A stretch of 64,000 bases of DNA from Chara braunii (GCA_003427395.1 BFEA01000028.1:1231568-1295567); one strand, 5' to 3'; shown: positions 31,491 to 42,231, counted from the first letter of the stretch. Program-made: numbers and translations. Notes: generated by a model from the sequence alone, not told the origin.

Positions 31491-33043
31491 AGGAATCACC
31501 GGGCCCCGCTCCCGAATAGAACCTCTACGCCTCCTGACCGAGTCTCCCCGATCACGAGGCGGGTGTCCCACTCGATAGAAACCCTTAGGAGTATTCCTCC
31601 AGCGAGTTCCTGGCCAGCGGGAGTCCCTCTCTAAAAGTCTATAAAAAAAACCCTAAATCGGGAAGGCTAGCGTCATTCCCTTAGCCATCCCTAATCTCCA
31701 ATTTTATTTAAGGGTATTTAATTCGGGAAAATTACTGAATTTCTTTCCTCCCCCTATCTCCTACTCTCGACTCACTCCTCAGACTAATCCAGGAAAGGTC
31801 TGTAGGCAGTCCTAGGTTCCGCCGCCTTCTTCCGGCCCTCCTTTAGGAATTTTCTCTAATTTTAACCAATTAATTAGGGATAATTAGGTTAAAGTCAGAG
31901 AATCCCTTTCCTTGGTTTGGTGGCCGAGTAGACTTGTTTTCCAAACCTACCTCAAAATCTGGCCAATTTTCTGGCCTTCCCGACTATTTTACTTAATTTT
32001 CTTGACTTAATCAGATTTAGTTCTAATAAAACAGAGGAGATGCCTGTAAAATTCGTTTTCTTATTTTACTCCTATCTAGGGCTATATTTTACATTATGTC
32101 TCTCAGTCCCAAAATTTTTGATGGATCTATTTAATTACTAAAAATTTTCGAAAAAAATTGGCAGCATCTCCCCTCCCCCCTTTGGGATGGGGTTCGGAGC
32201 TGTTGCCCCTAGCTCAGCAGTCTAAAGAAGGAGCCTACAAATTTTGATCCAAATAAATCAAAATTTACTTAATCCATTTTCAAAAAATAATTTTCGTTTC
32301 AAGTAAATAACAAAAATAACAAGAAAGAGGAATCATAAGATAATTCAGATTTGTTTCGAACCAACTTTTACATGTTGCTCCTCGGGGTTGTTAGAGTTTA
32401 ACTAACTAGGGTTTCGGGGTTTTGTGCGCAACCGCACGCTCGCCCCCGCCCCTCGTACAACCCCGGGATTTTCCCTGCTGACCCTCCTAAATATCCGAAA
32501 AATCTTTATCCGATTACTTTCCTTTAATTTCTATTACCCCATTTTTTTCACAAAATGTAAAAGAAAATACAAATTTTATTTTTGTTTTCCAAATTTTTCT
32601 TCGTTGTTCGTTGCTGTTTCAGCCCCTAACTAGCTCTGATCATCTCGCCCTAGGTATCAAAACGACAAGAAAAAAAAGCTGAATAACTTTGGTCCAGGGG
32701 TTATCCCTAAAAAAAGGACCAGTTTCTCGCAATAAATTAAAAGGAAATACTGGTAATTTTGAATTATTAAATAAGAAAATAAAAAATTTTAATTATCTTT
32801 AATTCCGACAGTTAGAAATTCGCAAGAAACGTCTCAAAACGTTCGCCTCGTCATGAGGTCGAACTTTCCCCTCAAGGTACTTCGCGCAAAAACACACGGT
32901 TGATGAGTTATCTTAAAAGGAAATATTTTTAGATTTTAACAAAAATAAGAAAAATCGACTAATCAACTTATTGAAGCTAATTAGTCGTTCCCTGGGCACC
33001 CCCGTTATGTGGGGAAGGTCGTGGCCTTGGGGGTGTGATCCCC
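31491..33043 (-). other. leader of the giant element, no ORF
   Basis: Downstream of the primer-binding site on the sense strand lies about 1.5 kb of AT-rich, gene-free sequence. A 'ggcagcatctcccc' block beside an A/T run at about 32140-32175 is shared in style with the array at 56040-57230. The plus-strand open frame at 32424-32633 has no domain and I do not count it. Confidence 0.5.
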
Positions 33044-33061
33044 TCCCCGGCAACGGCGCCA
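33044..33061 (-). other. primer-binding site, tRNA-Asp
   Basis: The plus-strand sequence tccccggcaacggcgcca equals the 3' end of plant tRNA-Asp(GUC) including CCA, so the minus strand is complementary to that tRNA. It ends four bases from the 5' LTR edge (33066), the expected position. This fixes the element's orientation as minus. The same primer is used by Athila-type plant elements, from memory of those families. Confidence 0.9.
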
Positions 33062-33065
33062 AATT

Positions 33066-36000
33066 TGTAAGGAAACCCGGGGAGGGGCCTTCACTGTGCG
33101 GTGAAGCCAAGGGGTACAGTGCCTGTCACTTCACTGCCCCCGCTTCGGAGGTCCTCAACGACCAGCAAGGTGTGCAAGTTTCGGAATGCCCGTCAATCGC
33201 GCGCCCATACAAGACTCTTATTCACTTTGTTCAGGAAGTATAGCAACAAGTGAAAGCAAGACTCTAATCATTGTGATCGGTGAATACAACAACAAGTGTA
33301 AGCAAGGCCCTGTTCGTTGTGGTCAGCGAATACAGCAGCAATTGAAAGCAAGGCCCCGCTCGCTGTGATCGGCGAATACAGCAGCAACTGCATAGAAGGT
33401 CCTGCTCGCTGTAATCAGCGAATACAACAGCAAGTGTATAGAAGGCCCTGTTCGCTGTAATCAGCGAGTACAACAGCAACTGAAAGCAAGGCCCTGCAAG
33501 TGGAAACAAGGCCCCGTTCTTTGTGATCAGCGAATAGTGTTTTTCAAGGAACATGAGTTTCAATGACATTGTGTGCNTNTATGCAGAAAAGACCTCACAA
33601 ATCTTTGNTGANATGCCTGTTTGGAAGTAACNTTTGCGGTATGANTCAGCAGTTGCTCGCCCATCCACCTTCACACAGTATGTATCACAAGGTGGATTAT
33701 CCAACAATGAGAAAATATTTTGAAACAACCCCCAATTTGAAAGTCCATGCAAGACAGTTCAATCATGACGCGACTAGAAATCTTTTGGTGGGCCACTCTT
33801 GGCGTTGATCAGACGACAGTTATTCTCAACCGAGGGGTTTATGCACCTACTGGGTTTGGTTCTCACTTCCTTTCTCTGCACACACTCTCTCCCTCTCGGT
33901 ACGCTCTCTCTCCCACTCCGCTCTCACTTTTTTCCTCTCTGCACGCTCTCTCTCCCTGGCTCGCTCTCTCCCCCCCTTCACACTCACTCTTTCCCTCTCT
34001 GCACGCTCTCTCTCCCTGGCCCGCATTCTCGCTCCGCTTCCCCCAATTCCCTCTCTCTCTCTCTCGCACGGAGTAGCCCTCTTGCGTGCGAGCAGATTGT
34101 AACCAGGTTGGCACGAAGTCTTAAATGATGTGTTCGATTGAGCAACTCTCAATCGGCCAGCATTATAATCCCCAGTAATACCCTGAATGGCAATTTGAAA
34201 TCGATTCGGTTCAGGGTTTGGAACGACACCCTCGTCCGAGTTGATCTCGATCGATCTGAAATAAAGTTCCTTAAAATGCCCTTAATTCAGNCGCTTGTAA
34301 ACGATCGGCCTCTTGAGGTCTAGGAATTAATGGAGTTAAAATCTTTCAAACATAAGATAAAGAAAATAAATAAATAAAACATAATAAAAGACTCAATTGT
34401 GCTATATAAAAAAAACAGAAGTATTTGTCGGGGTCTAACCAGCGAAAATAGTTACCCCCGTCAGCGACGGTATACTTCTGCCTGTTCGGACTGATTTGTG
34501 AGGTCAGTTGTTCCCATCAGCAGCAGTGGACTCTTGCTTAATTTGACCACTCCCACAGGGTATTCTGGACAGATCAGCAAACGTACTTCGGTTAGTCCGC
34601 TCGCAGAGGCTATTCGCAGCAGATCAACAAGTATACTTTGATTAGCCTGCTCACACAGACTATTCTCGTTAGATCTGCAAGGGAACTTTGGCTGACCCGC
34701 TCACAGCGGCTATTCTCAACAGATCCGCAAGTGTACTTTGGTTAGCCTGCTCAGACAGGCTATTCTCGTTAGTACTGCAAAGGAACTTTGGCTGGGCCGC
34801 TCACAGCGGCTATTCTTAACAGATCCGCAAGTGTACTTTGATTAGCCCGACATGTGAAAATAGTCGTTCCTGATTGCTGCAGAGGTTCTTGATGGGGCTG
34901 ATTCACCGAAACCGGCTACCCTAGCCCGCAGCAGAATTACTTAATTAGCTCGAACCAGGGAGCCAAGTCGTTTCTGCCATTTGCTTAATTGGACTGGCTC
35001 GGTAGACTGGCTGTATCCGCCGGTTGCTCCCTCTATTCCCCGCTCGCCCTCTCTCTCGTTCCTACACTGATGGAATCATACCCGTTCGCCAACNTCCCTT
35101 CCTCCCTTNTTCCCTCCTCGAACTCTCTCCATCTTGATCTCTCTCCTTCTCAATCTCTCTTTCCCNCACCTATACTGTGCANGCCTCTCTCCGTTCCGAA
35201 CTTACTNGCNAAACCCTCTCTTTGCCTGCCTNTTCTCTCTCTCTCTATCTGATTACACGCTCTCTTTCCGCCAGAGCACTCTCTATCTGGCAGTCCACTC
35301 TCTTCTTCCTTTTTCACCCCTTTCGTTCCCTCTAATCCGCGGAAAACACCCCCCCCTGTGCTNAGTCAATCATCTGNGGAAGACGTCANNCCGGAGGAAG
35401 ACGTCAGTCTGTGGACGCCGCACCGTGCACCGCTTGGTGCGCCCCTCTGCCCGTTGTGCCTGCTCATGAACCGACTCTATGCCAGCGGGNTACGCACGCC
35501 AGGCACGCTCAGTGCCTTNCTCTGCTAACCGGGGCTTTTGCGCGAGCGTGNCCTGCNNACATCAAGCACGCTGAATCCGCTCACNTCAGATCTTCCTCCC
35601 TCTCTGGCTGTCAAAGAGGCCTTTTGCTTGCGCGTTGCNTACACCGGGCATACGCAGTGTCTCTCCTCGTTCCTCCTCTCTCGTTGATCGCCCTCAGCGN
35701 GGACACATCCCAGATNNAGTCCGAAGGGGGCTNAGTACACCTGGCGNGCGAGTCTGCCCCTNTCTCATCTNTCTCAATCTCTCTNGCTGNCGCCTGCCTG
35801 GCGCGTCGTTCCCCCTTGCTGAAACGCGCTGTGCTGGCTGAGGTGTACGCCAGGCACGNTGTCCCCTGCAGCTCGTTGACCTTCTCTCCTTCAGACGCGA
35901 TCCCAGGCTGGGTACACCTGGTGCACCCCCCCCTGGTGTCCCGTTTGTCGCTCTATATCCACACGTGAAAGCTGCAGCACGGGTACCTTCGAATCTTTTC

Positions 36001-37575
36001 GCTTCTTTCATCGCCCAGGCCCTGAAACGGGAGCTAGCCCCTCGGCACCAGCGGTACTAGGGCTATAGGTTTGGCATAGGCATTTCTTCAAGTGACAATG
36101 TCGCCAAAGCCCAGGCTTTAGGCCCGGTAATAGCAGCTCACGGACCCAGCAGGACCGATGCAAATTCAGGGCTCGCGGTGAAGGGTATCAAAAGCCAATG
36201 CAGCCGGTCGTCATCGCTTATTCCGCACAGTCAAACCATGTTGCCGGGATAATTGCAGTGACTAAAATAATCCTCCCCAGCGAATTATCATGGAAAAAAA
36301 AATTAGTACCCTCGAATAAATGAACCACAACAGTCCTGAGGTGGATCGGAGTTTCATACTAGGACATACCAATATCGAACCGCCCAATACCGTACCAGTT
36401 CGTGTCGATGTCGATCCAATAGTTGTGCCAATCTGCATTAGCGGCCATGCCGATGCTGTCGCGATATTAGTTTCATACCAGTTCCGTTCCAGTAAGCGTA
36501 CCAATGCCGGATCCGAAGAAACGCTCTGATTTACCGCCGCCTGCACTATTATCATACCGCTCGATGTCGAGTGTCGTACCATGCAATAATGCATTGTGAT
36601 AATACCGAGCCTGTCCCGAACCAGAGTACCGTGCCCGAATCGACCGAGAGGTAACACCCCTGCAATGAAGCCCAATCAAAATAGCACCGGTGGTAATCCC
36701 GCGCCGGGCATCCATCCCGCACTCACTCACTACACCCTGATTGGAACAATGTGGCGCTTAAGCAAATCAGGTAAGTTTAGCATGTCAAGTGGTAATCTCG
36801 ATTATCGGAAAATTGAGAGAGTCGTTAGAATCAGGGTAAATAAATGATTCGGAATTAAAACCGCTCGCGAATAATTAAGTAAATATTAGTTAATTATCAG
36901 ATAATTGTGGGTTTCCTTCTCTTTTTATTATTTTTAATTATGTTTTTTATTTCTTAGTTCCATTATCGAAAATAACGAAAATAAAAGCAATCTTGTCAAA
37001 AATAAATTACGATGGAATTTAATTAAATAACGAATTTTTTTTGTTTTCTTTTTCTTTTACGGCCTTGATCCCTTTTTCTTATTTTTAACTCTATTGTCAG
37101 AAATTCCAATAATTGAGGGCGGTCCCATTAAAAATCAAATATCAAAGATTTTGAATAAATTAATGAATATTCTGTTTTTCTCTTCTCTTCTTTTGTTTTT
37201 AATTCATTTTCTCATTTTTAATTTTGATACCAAAATTGATGATATCCGAGGCCCCACTTCTGCGCCAGTTGTGGAGCGTAAAAGGACCACGCCTAAGCCT
37301 ATCTCCATCTTGCTGTTCAGCAGGCGGCTGTCCCGGAAACAGGCTAAAGGCGGCGGTATTAAGATAGACGTCACCGCGGTAGAAGAGGTAGTCCTTCTTG
37401 TCAATTTCGAGAGCTAGTCTCAACGGTCGTCATATCTAATTTAAGGGATACTCGGGGTACCCCTAATTTTTGTTGCCGGGTCAAACCAGAGTACCATCAT
37501 TGCACGGACTTGTCTTTGAGCCTAAGTCCCTAAGCCGCGGATTTCAGGCGGCTCACTGCTTGTGGTCGCCTGACA
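33066..37575 (-). repeat. 5' LTR of the giant element (4510 bp)
   Basis: It begins tgtaaggaaaccc at 33066 and ends cgcctgaca at 37575, and is collinear with 14598-19148. Tandem arrays at 33236-33530 (46-bp units) and 34560-34850 (50-bp units) match those in the other LTR. From 34291 through about 35859 it carries Ns at exactly the same relative positions as the 3' LTR. On the sense strand it starts TGTCAGG, as expected for a Ty3 LTR. The promoter was not located. Confidence 0.9.
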
Positions 37576-37963
37576 AAGTATCCATCCTACTATAAACATG
37601 GGTGATCACCTGAATCGACAAGCAGGCACACATCATTAGTCTGATGAGCAGCATTGATTGCCCTCAACCGAGGGGATTAACTGGCCATCGCAGTCTAACA
37701 TCATATCCCTAGTCTGAATCCCTCATCATCTACAAAATCGTTCTTGCAGCACCCGGGGAGGAGGGACATTCAGAATAGGGGGCAAGAAAGTCAATTATAG
37801 CAAAACCTTGGACAAAGTCCGATTCCACCATTGCACTGTATTATGTAATGTTACCTGCACCATATCCCCCCCACGATCCTCATAATCCACGAATCCACTC
37901 AAGTAGGGAGACACAGTTTACAAAGATTCATAGCCACGTGCTTACCTAATTAATCATAAGCAT
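37576..37963. other. right flank of the giant element, no gene seen
   Basis: Ordinary-composition sequence with a 'cattgattgccctcaaccgag' segment (37652) that belongs to the dispersed motif family seen at 11773, 13424 and 13566. The target-site duplication expected next to the LTR edge is not present. Confidence 0.4.
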
Positions 37964-38459
37964 GTGCATACAGAAAAAGTCAAAAATGTGGCAGGGCCCC
38001 AATCAATCACACACTTTTTTTACACAGAGGATGACGTCTCGCATGCTGAGGATGGTGGGCAAGATGAGGAAGACGTGATCAATTACTACGCTAATATTTG
38101 TCCAGGGTGTGTGGATTGGGAAGTAGAAAATGAGATGGGTCGTGAAGGGGCTGGGTGGGACAGGGATGAGTATAAGGTTGGGGCTGGCGGGTGGTGGGAG
38201 AATCTGATGAAGCTCTCTTACCAGGTCGACACCAAGAGTGCCGACGTTGACGGTGACCAGGCAGATGAGTGGGAGGTGGAGCTGGGGTTCATGGCAGAGG
38301 CGATAGATGCGGTAGAGGAGCGGCAAGGAATGGGCGAGATGGGCGAGAAGGGTTAGAAGGATGACAACAACAACAACAACAACGGTGAGCAGGGAATGGG
38401 TGAAATGGGCGAGACGGGCGGGAAGGATGATAACAACAACAACAACAACAACAACAATT

Positions 38460-38524
<65 letters not shown>

Positions 38525-38564
38525 GAGATGGGAGAGATGGGAGAGAAGGATGACAACAAGGATG

Positions 38565-38610
<46 letters not shown>

Positions 38611-38875
38611 AAACAATCACAACAACGACACCCATACCGCCTCTGCTTACAACAACAACAATAACAACGACAACAACGACAACAGCAACAACAACAGAAG
38701 CGTCGACAACATCGGCGACGTCAACAATAATGAGATGGCATGCAACGGTGGAAAGGAAGGAGAGATTCTCTGCTTGAGCGCGCTCGGGAGTAATAATAAC
38801 TACAGCAATAACAATAACGACAACAACAACTACAACATTAACGATAACAAAAACGACACCGCTCACCGAACATAG
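37964..38875 (+). pseudogene. Asn-rich ORF with GEQGMGEMGE units, one in-frame stop
   Basis: A 130-codon non-repetitive acidic N-terminus (FFYTEDDVSHAEDGGQDEEDVINYYANICPGCVDWEVE, WWENLMKLSYQVDTKSADVDGDQADEWEVELGFMAEAIDAVEE) leads into the unit GMGEMGEKG. It then meets a TAG at 38354-38356 and continues in the same frame as KDDNNNN, GEQGMGEMGETGGKDD, long Asn runs and a C-terminal block that ends at a stop at 38873-38875. The AAC array would be one long Asn tract. The ORF ends inside the first bases of an inverted-repeat element (38867). A related minus-strand version lies at 13608-14435. Function unknown. The non-repetitive N-terminus is the best part to search. Confidence 0.45.
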
Positions 38876-39811
38876 TATTCGTGAAAACCTAACAAAAAAA
38901 ATTGTTAGGTTTGCACGAAAATTTTTAAAGATTCTGATAGTACATTTTTCAGGCCTCCTACACGAACAAAATTTTATGTGAAGTAAATTAACCGCAAAAA
39001 AGGAATAGGAAAGTACTTTTTCAGAACTAGTGGAAGTGATGAGGAGAGAAGCAAGTTTTTTTACAAAAAATCACTACCTTGCAAAGCACCGTTTGTTCAG
39101 GCACCGAATTATCCCAAATTTTTGTTTATTTGAAAAAATCATATTTATAGTTTTATAAGGTATGTAGCACGACGAACCTATTCGGGAGTCTTCCAAACAC
39201 ACACACATGCTCTCCTGTTCACGAATACATTTGTTTGGATATGTTATCTCATACATGGACAAATATATTAATTTTTAGTGGGTTATATTAAATAATTTTC
39301 TATTTTTTTATTTTAAATCATGGTTGGCTAAGAATTTGAAGATGTCTCCCCGACAAGAGTTGTTTGAATTTTTCTTTTACATAACATATATTTTTTGACA
39401 AGGGTTTTACAGTTATCTTAAAAATGGAGTTATATTAATTTATAGTTCTATAAACTCGATTTCCCAGAATCTGGTTTTTACCAAACTCCAGAAAAGAACT
39501 TATAGTTCTATAAATGAGTATTCACTGAAACTGTTTTTTTTAACATCTTTCGAGTTCGCCTTGAAGACCTTTAAGATTGTCTTGTTTGAGCTATGCTTTT
39601 TGTCAATCTACTAAGAACGCCTGGAAAAGATTTTCTTGCAAATTTTGAGAACCGCTGGACTTTCTGCCAGTTCTTTTGCCTCCTTTATCGGGAAACAGTT
39701 AAAAACGCTCTCTTTTATGTGTCAAAAATAAAAGTTTGACTTTCACTTTTTCATTCTATAAAAAATGTTAGGTTTTCTGGTTTTGTTAGGTTTTCACGAA
39801 TACTATGTTCG
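38867..39811. mobile_element. non-autonomous element with 31-bp perfect terminal inverted repeats
   Basis: Positions 38867-38897 are the exact reverse complement of 39781-39811 (core gaatactatgttcg). The left end also forms a local hairpin (aacctaacaa and ttgttaggtt, about 38886-38920). The right end repeats ttaggttttc twice. The interior is AT-rich, with a duplicated 'ttatagttctata' motif (39436, 39500) and no ORF that looks coding. At 945 bp with no transposase it is a non-autonomous element. No target duplication is evident, so the superfamily is open. Confidence 0.85.
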
Positions 39812-40059
39812 AGGTGGTAAGTTCGATTGGGCAATCTCTTCCCCCCTCCCCCCTTCCCCTCCTCCTGGATCTTTTCTTGCGTTCTTTGGTTGTAAATTGG
39901 GGGGATGGGCGAGTGGTGAGGAAGATTGGGTTGACTTGTAAACAGGAAGGCTGGGTGAGGGCGCGAGAAGTGGGATGGTGGTATGAGGGGGTGGGATAGT
40001 GAAAGCTAGACAGCTGGATGCACAGGGTTGCAAGTGAGTGGTGGGTTTTACCGCATCCT
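39812..40059. other. unannotated stretch, no gene seen
   Basis: CT-rich then G-rich sequence. Opposing long frames on both strands (39803-40402) have no motif. I see no support for a gene. Confidence 0.3.
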
Positions 40060-40300
40060 GTTTTGGCCACGTGGCAACAGGATTGACGATTTTCATTTTT
40101 AGCGGCTTTTTACAACTTAGGATTTGGCCACGTGTTAGGGCAGGCAGCGCACTGAGGATTGGCATCGGGGCTGCTTGTGTGGTTGATTGGCGGGGCAGGC
40201 GGAGAAGTGACGATGGCACCGGGGCCCCCACCAACTCCATCACGTACCCAAATCGCTGCGCCCCTATATATTTCCTCGTCTCTCTCACAGCTGGCGCTAC
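40060..40300 (+). promoter_or_regulatory. promoter-like segment: two G-boxes, ATTGG, TATA box
   Basis: CACGTG G-box cores occur at 40070 and 40129 (gccacgtggc, gccacgtgtt). Inverted CCAAT motifs (gattggc) lie at about 40157 and 40185, and a TATATATTT box at 40265. A CT-rich segment with a plausible start site follows. The order fits a light- or stress-responsive plant Pol II promoter. The first ATG (40346) opens only 28 codons, so the gene it served is missing or was captured as a fragment. Confidence 0.3.
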
Positions 40301-40683
40301 CCCTGCCCGCGCGTCGCGGTTGTCCACGTCACCAACAGCAGAAGCCATGTGGCCAATCAAGGAGCCACGCACGTCTGCCAGGCACGCGCACAGGCCTAGC
40401 ATCCGAGGAGCTCCCCTCCCCGGGCGCTAGTCAAGCCGGGGGAAATGGGTCTTACCGGTCCGCCGGCATCAGGGCGCTAGCGCTAGCGCAGCTGCTTGTG
40501 TCGCGCACCAGCGCTTTGGGTGGCCAGGTCCTGAGAGTTTGTTCATGGGTCTTTTCGGGCGGGCTGTTACCAAGCCAGGTGCTGTCCTTGTAATAATGGG
40601 GGGTGGGATGAGGTGCCGCCTGGCTGTTGCTGTGTTGTTGTTGTTGTTTTGTTTTCACATTCTTGATGAGCGTGCAAATCACT

Positions 40684-40747
40684 TGTGTTTTGTTGTCTTT
40701 TTTTGGACAATTTCTCGATTTATGTGTGTCATCCTTGCGCAGGGACC

Positions 40748-40779
<32 letters not shown>

Positions 40780-40814
40780 ACGGATGTCCCGAAGGACTCT
40801 GTGTTGCTGTCTTT
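40684..40814 (-). ncRNA. U6 snRNA retropseudogene with target-site duplications
   Basis: On the minus strand, 40797 down to 40705 matches U6 snRNA nearly base for base: a GTCCTTCGGGACATCC 5' stem-loop, AGAGAAGATTAGCATGG, TGCGCAAGGATGACAC and AAATCGAGAAAT. Instead of the T-run of a Pol III gene, the 3' end is followed by AAAAAAA. The copy is bracketed by imperfect 17-bp direct repeats (tgtgttttgttgtcttt at 40684-40700, tctgtgttgctgtcttt at 40798-40814, 14 of 17 matching). No USE or TATA box lies upstream. These are the marks of LINE-mediated retroposition, so it is probably not transcribed from its own promoter. Confidence 0.85.
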
Positions 40815-40887
40815 GTCGGCAGCGTATGTCTTTTTGGTTTTCACTCTTGGGGCAGGCCAGGTGAAACGAGAACTCTGGCCCCACCGT

Positions 40888-40888
<1 letters not shown>

Positions 40889-40952
<64 letters not shown>

Positions 40953-40995
40953 TTCAACTGCGCCAACAACACTGACAAAAAAAAAAAAAAAAAAG
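40889..40995. repeat. (CA)n microsatellite and poly-A run
   Basis: A CA-dinucleotide run occupies about 40889-40951 and is followed after about 30 bp by 17-18 A (about 40977-40995). Confidence 0.95.
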
Positions 40996-41117
40996 TAGAG
41001 ACAACTGCGCCTGTGACAGGTGCAGAGTTCCAAATTCGCAGAAATAACAGTACACTGCAAATCCGGGCCCACAGCAATTTGAAACTGCAAAAAAAACAGT
41101 AAATGAACTCGCAAAAT

Positions 41118-41256
41118 GGCGGCCGTGGCCCAGCCATGGGCGTGGCCTAGACATCTCGGCCTTGGCCCAGCCACAGGCGTGGTCTAGACATATCGGCCGT
41201 GGCCCAGCCACGGGCGTGGCCTAGACATTTCGGTCGTGGACCAGCCACGGGCGTGG
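41118..41256. repeat. 37-bp tandem array, about four units
   Basis: Units of 37 bp with a 'cggccgtggcccagccacgg' core and a 'gcgtggcctagacat' tail repeat almost four times. They are GC-rich and carry partial internal palindromes (tggcc and ggcca). Confidence 0.9.
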
Positions 41257-41281
41257 GGGGAAAAAAAAGGGAAAATTGTTC

Positions 41282-41628
41282 AAATGCCCCTGAAAGTTGG
41301 GGTATTTCGTCAGATACCCCTAAAAGGCACTGGTATGGCGAAATGCCCCTGTGACAATTGCGAAACTTTGCAAAATACCCCACTCGCCAATTGGACCTGT
41401 CATCTTCTGCATATACCCCTGGGCAACTTATCTATTTGCGCCGAAATGTCTGGCTGTTGGACCCTGCAGACGGCAGAAAAAACGCACCAGCACCTCTAGC
41501 ATGGGGCTAGGGCATATGGAGAATTTGCGAATGACTGGGACAGGGGAAGATGCAACAGTTGAGGGCATTTCCGCAAACCGCTGTGTTTTAGGGGCATCTA
41601 ACGAAATACCCAACTTTTAGGGGTATTT
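41282..41628. mobile_element. 347-bp MITE with 43-44-bp terminal inverted repeats
   Basis: The left end 41282-41325 and the right end 41586-41628 are inverted copies differing at about six positions (core gggtatttcgt and acgaaataccc). Related aatgcccctgtgac and aaatacccc fragments recur in the interior. There is no coding potential. A clear target duplication was not found. Confidence 0.75.
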
Positions 41629-41675
41629 CTACTATTCAATAATTATCTCCCCCCCCCCAAAAAAAACACATGCAA

Positions 41676-42001
41676 GTGGCATTCAGGAGGTCTTAGGTTC
41701 AATCCCCAGCGGCCTCATGTACCTTCCTGGGCAAGCTTGGTGCCTGCCACCTAGAGATAGGCCGTTTGTCCTCCGGAGCGGCATTGAGCAGAGTCTGCTG
41801 ATGTTCGTAGGGGGACGGGACCGGAGGGGAGGCACAGCAACTGGCCCATTGAAGAAGCTCGGTCCTGATGCTACCGGCTGACCCCTGGCCGGTATCATCC
41901 ACCTGCAGGTAGGGCGCAGCCCCCCGATGTTCCCTCGTTGGAGGCTTGAACTCGGGCTGGCTGCTACAGGGTTCCCCGTAATACTATAATGATAAATAAA
42001 A
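41676..42001 (+). mobile_element. possible tRNA-derived SINE with B box and AT-rich tail
   Basis: A tRNA-like 3' half (aggtcttaggttcaatcccc, with a Pol III B box near 41694-41704) is followed by about 280 bp of GC-rich body and a tail ending taataataaataaaa-like near 41985-42001. An A box could not be identified upstream, so the head may be truncated. Confidence 0.45.
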
Positions 42002-42231
42002 AGGGCCTGGAAGGCCATCCTGTCCAGATTTGACAGGCAATTGAATTGGTTGGGCCTCCTGATTTTGCCAATTACAAACTTCCAACCGGGTAGTACCTGT
42101 TTTTTTTGCAGTTTCGAACTGCTCTGGGCCCAAACTTGCAGTCCACTGTTATTCCTGCGAAATGGAGACTCCACAACCGCACCTGGGCGTAGTTATTTCA
42201 AAAAAGTATCTGCAAAACAGACCCAACAGCA

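Larger units (their letters stand above)
14598..37575 (-). mobile_element. giant Ty3-type LTR retrotransposon, about 23 kb, minus strand
   Basis: Two direct copies of a segment of about 4.5 kb flank an interior that reads, on the minus strand, tRNA-Asp primer-binding site, leader, a train of unknown ORFs, Gag, protease, RT, RNase H and integrase. LTR ends are TGT...ACA on both strands. The RT-RNase H-integrase order places it in the Ty3 class. No 5-bp target duplication is visible (cacgt before 14598, aagta after 37575). The element is unusually long because of its LTRs and about 6 kb of extra coding track upstream of Gag. Pol is broken by frameshifts and a tandem duplication, so this copy cannot move by itself. 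Confidence 0.9.
41002..42194. mobile_element. 98-bp inverted-repeat pair about 1.2 kb apart
   Basis: Positions 41002-41099 and 42097-42194 are inverted copies with roughly 75-80% identity by eye (shared blocks aataacagt, gggccca, gaaactgcaaaaaaaacag). Between them lie the 37-bp array, a 347-bp MITE and a SINE-like segment. Either they are the ends of one decayed inverted-repeat element with nested insertions, or two copies of a small element in opposite orientation. Confidence 0.65.

Noticed and set aside
39803-40402. 199-codon minus frame and overlapping plus frames
   Set aside because: No domain on either strand, mutually overlapping, and the region looks like a promoter fragment instead.
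40705-40797. Functional U6 snRNA gene
   Set aside because: It lacks a T-run terminator and a USE/TATA pair, and has an A-tail with flanking duplications, so it is a retrocopy.
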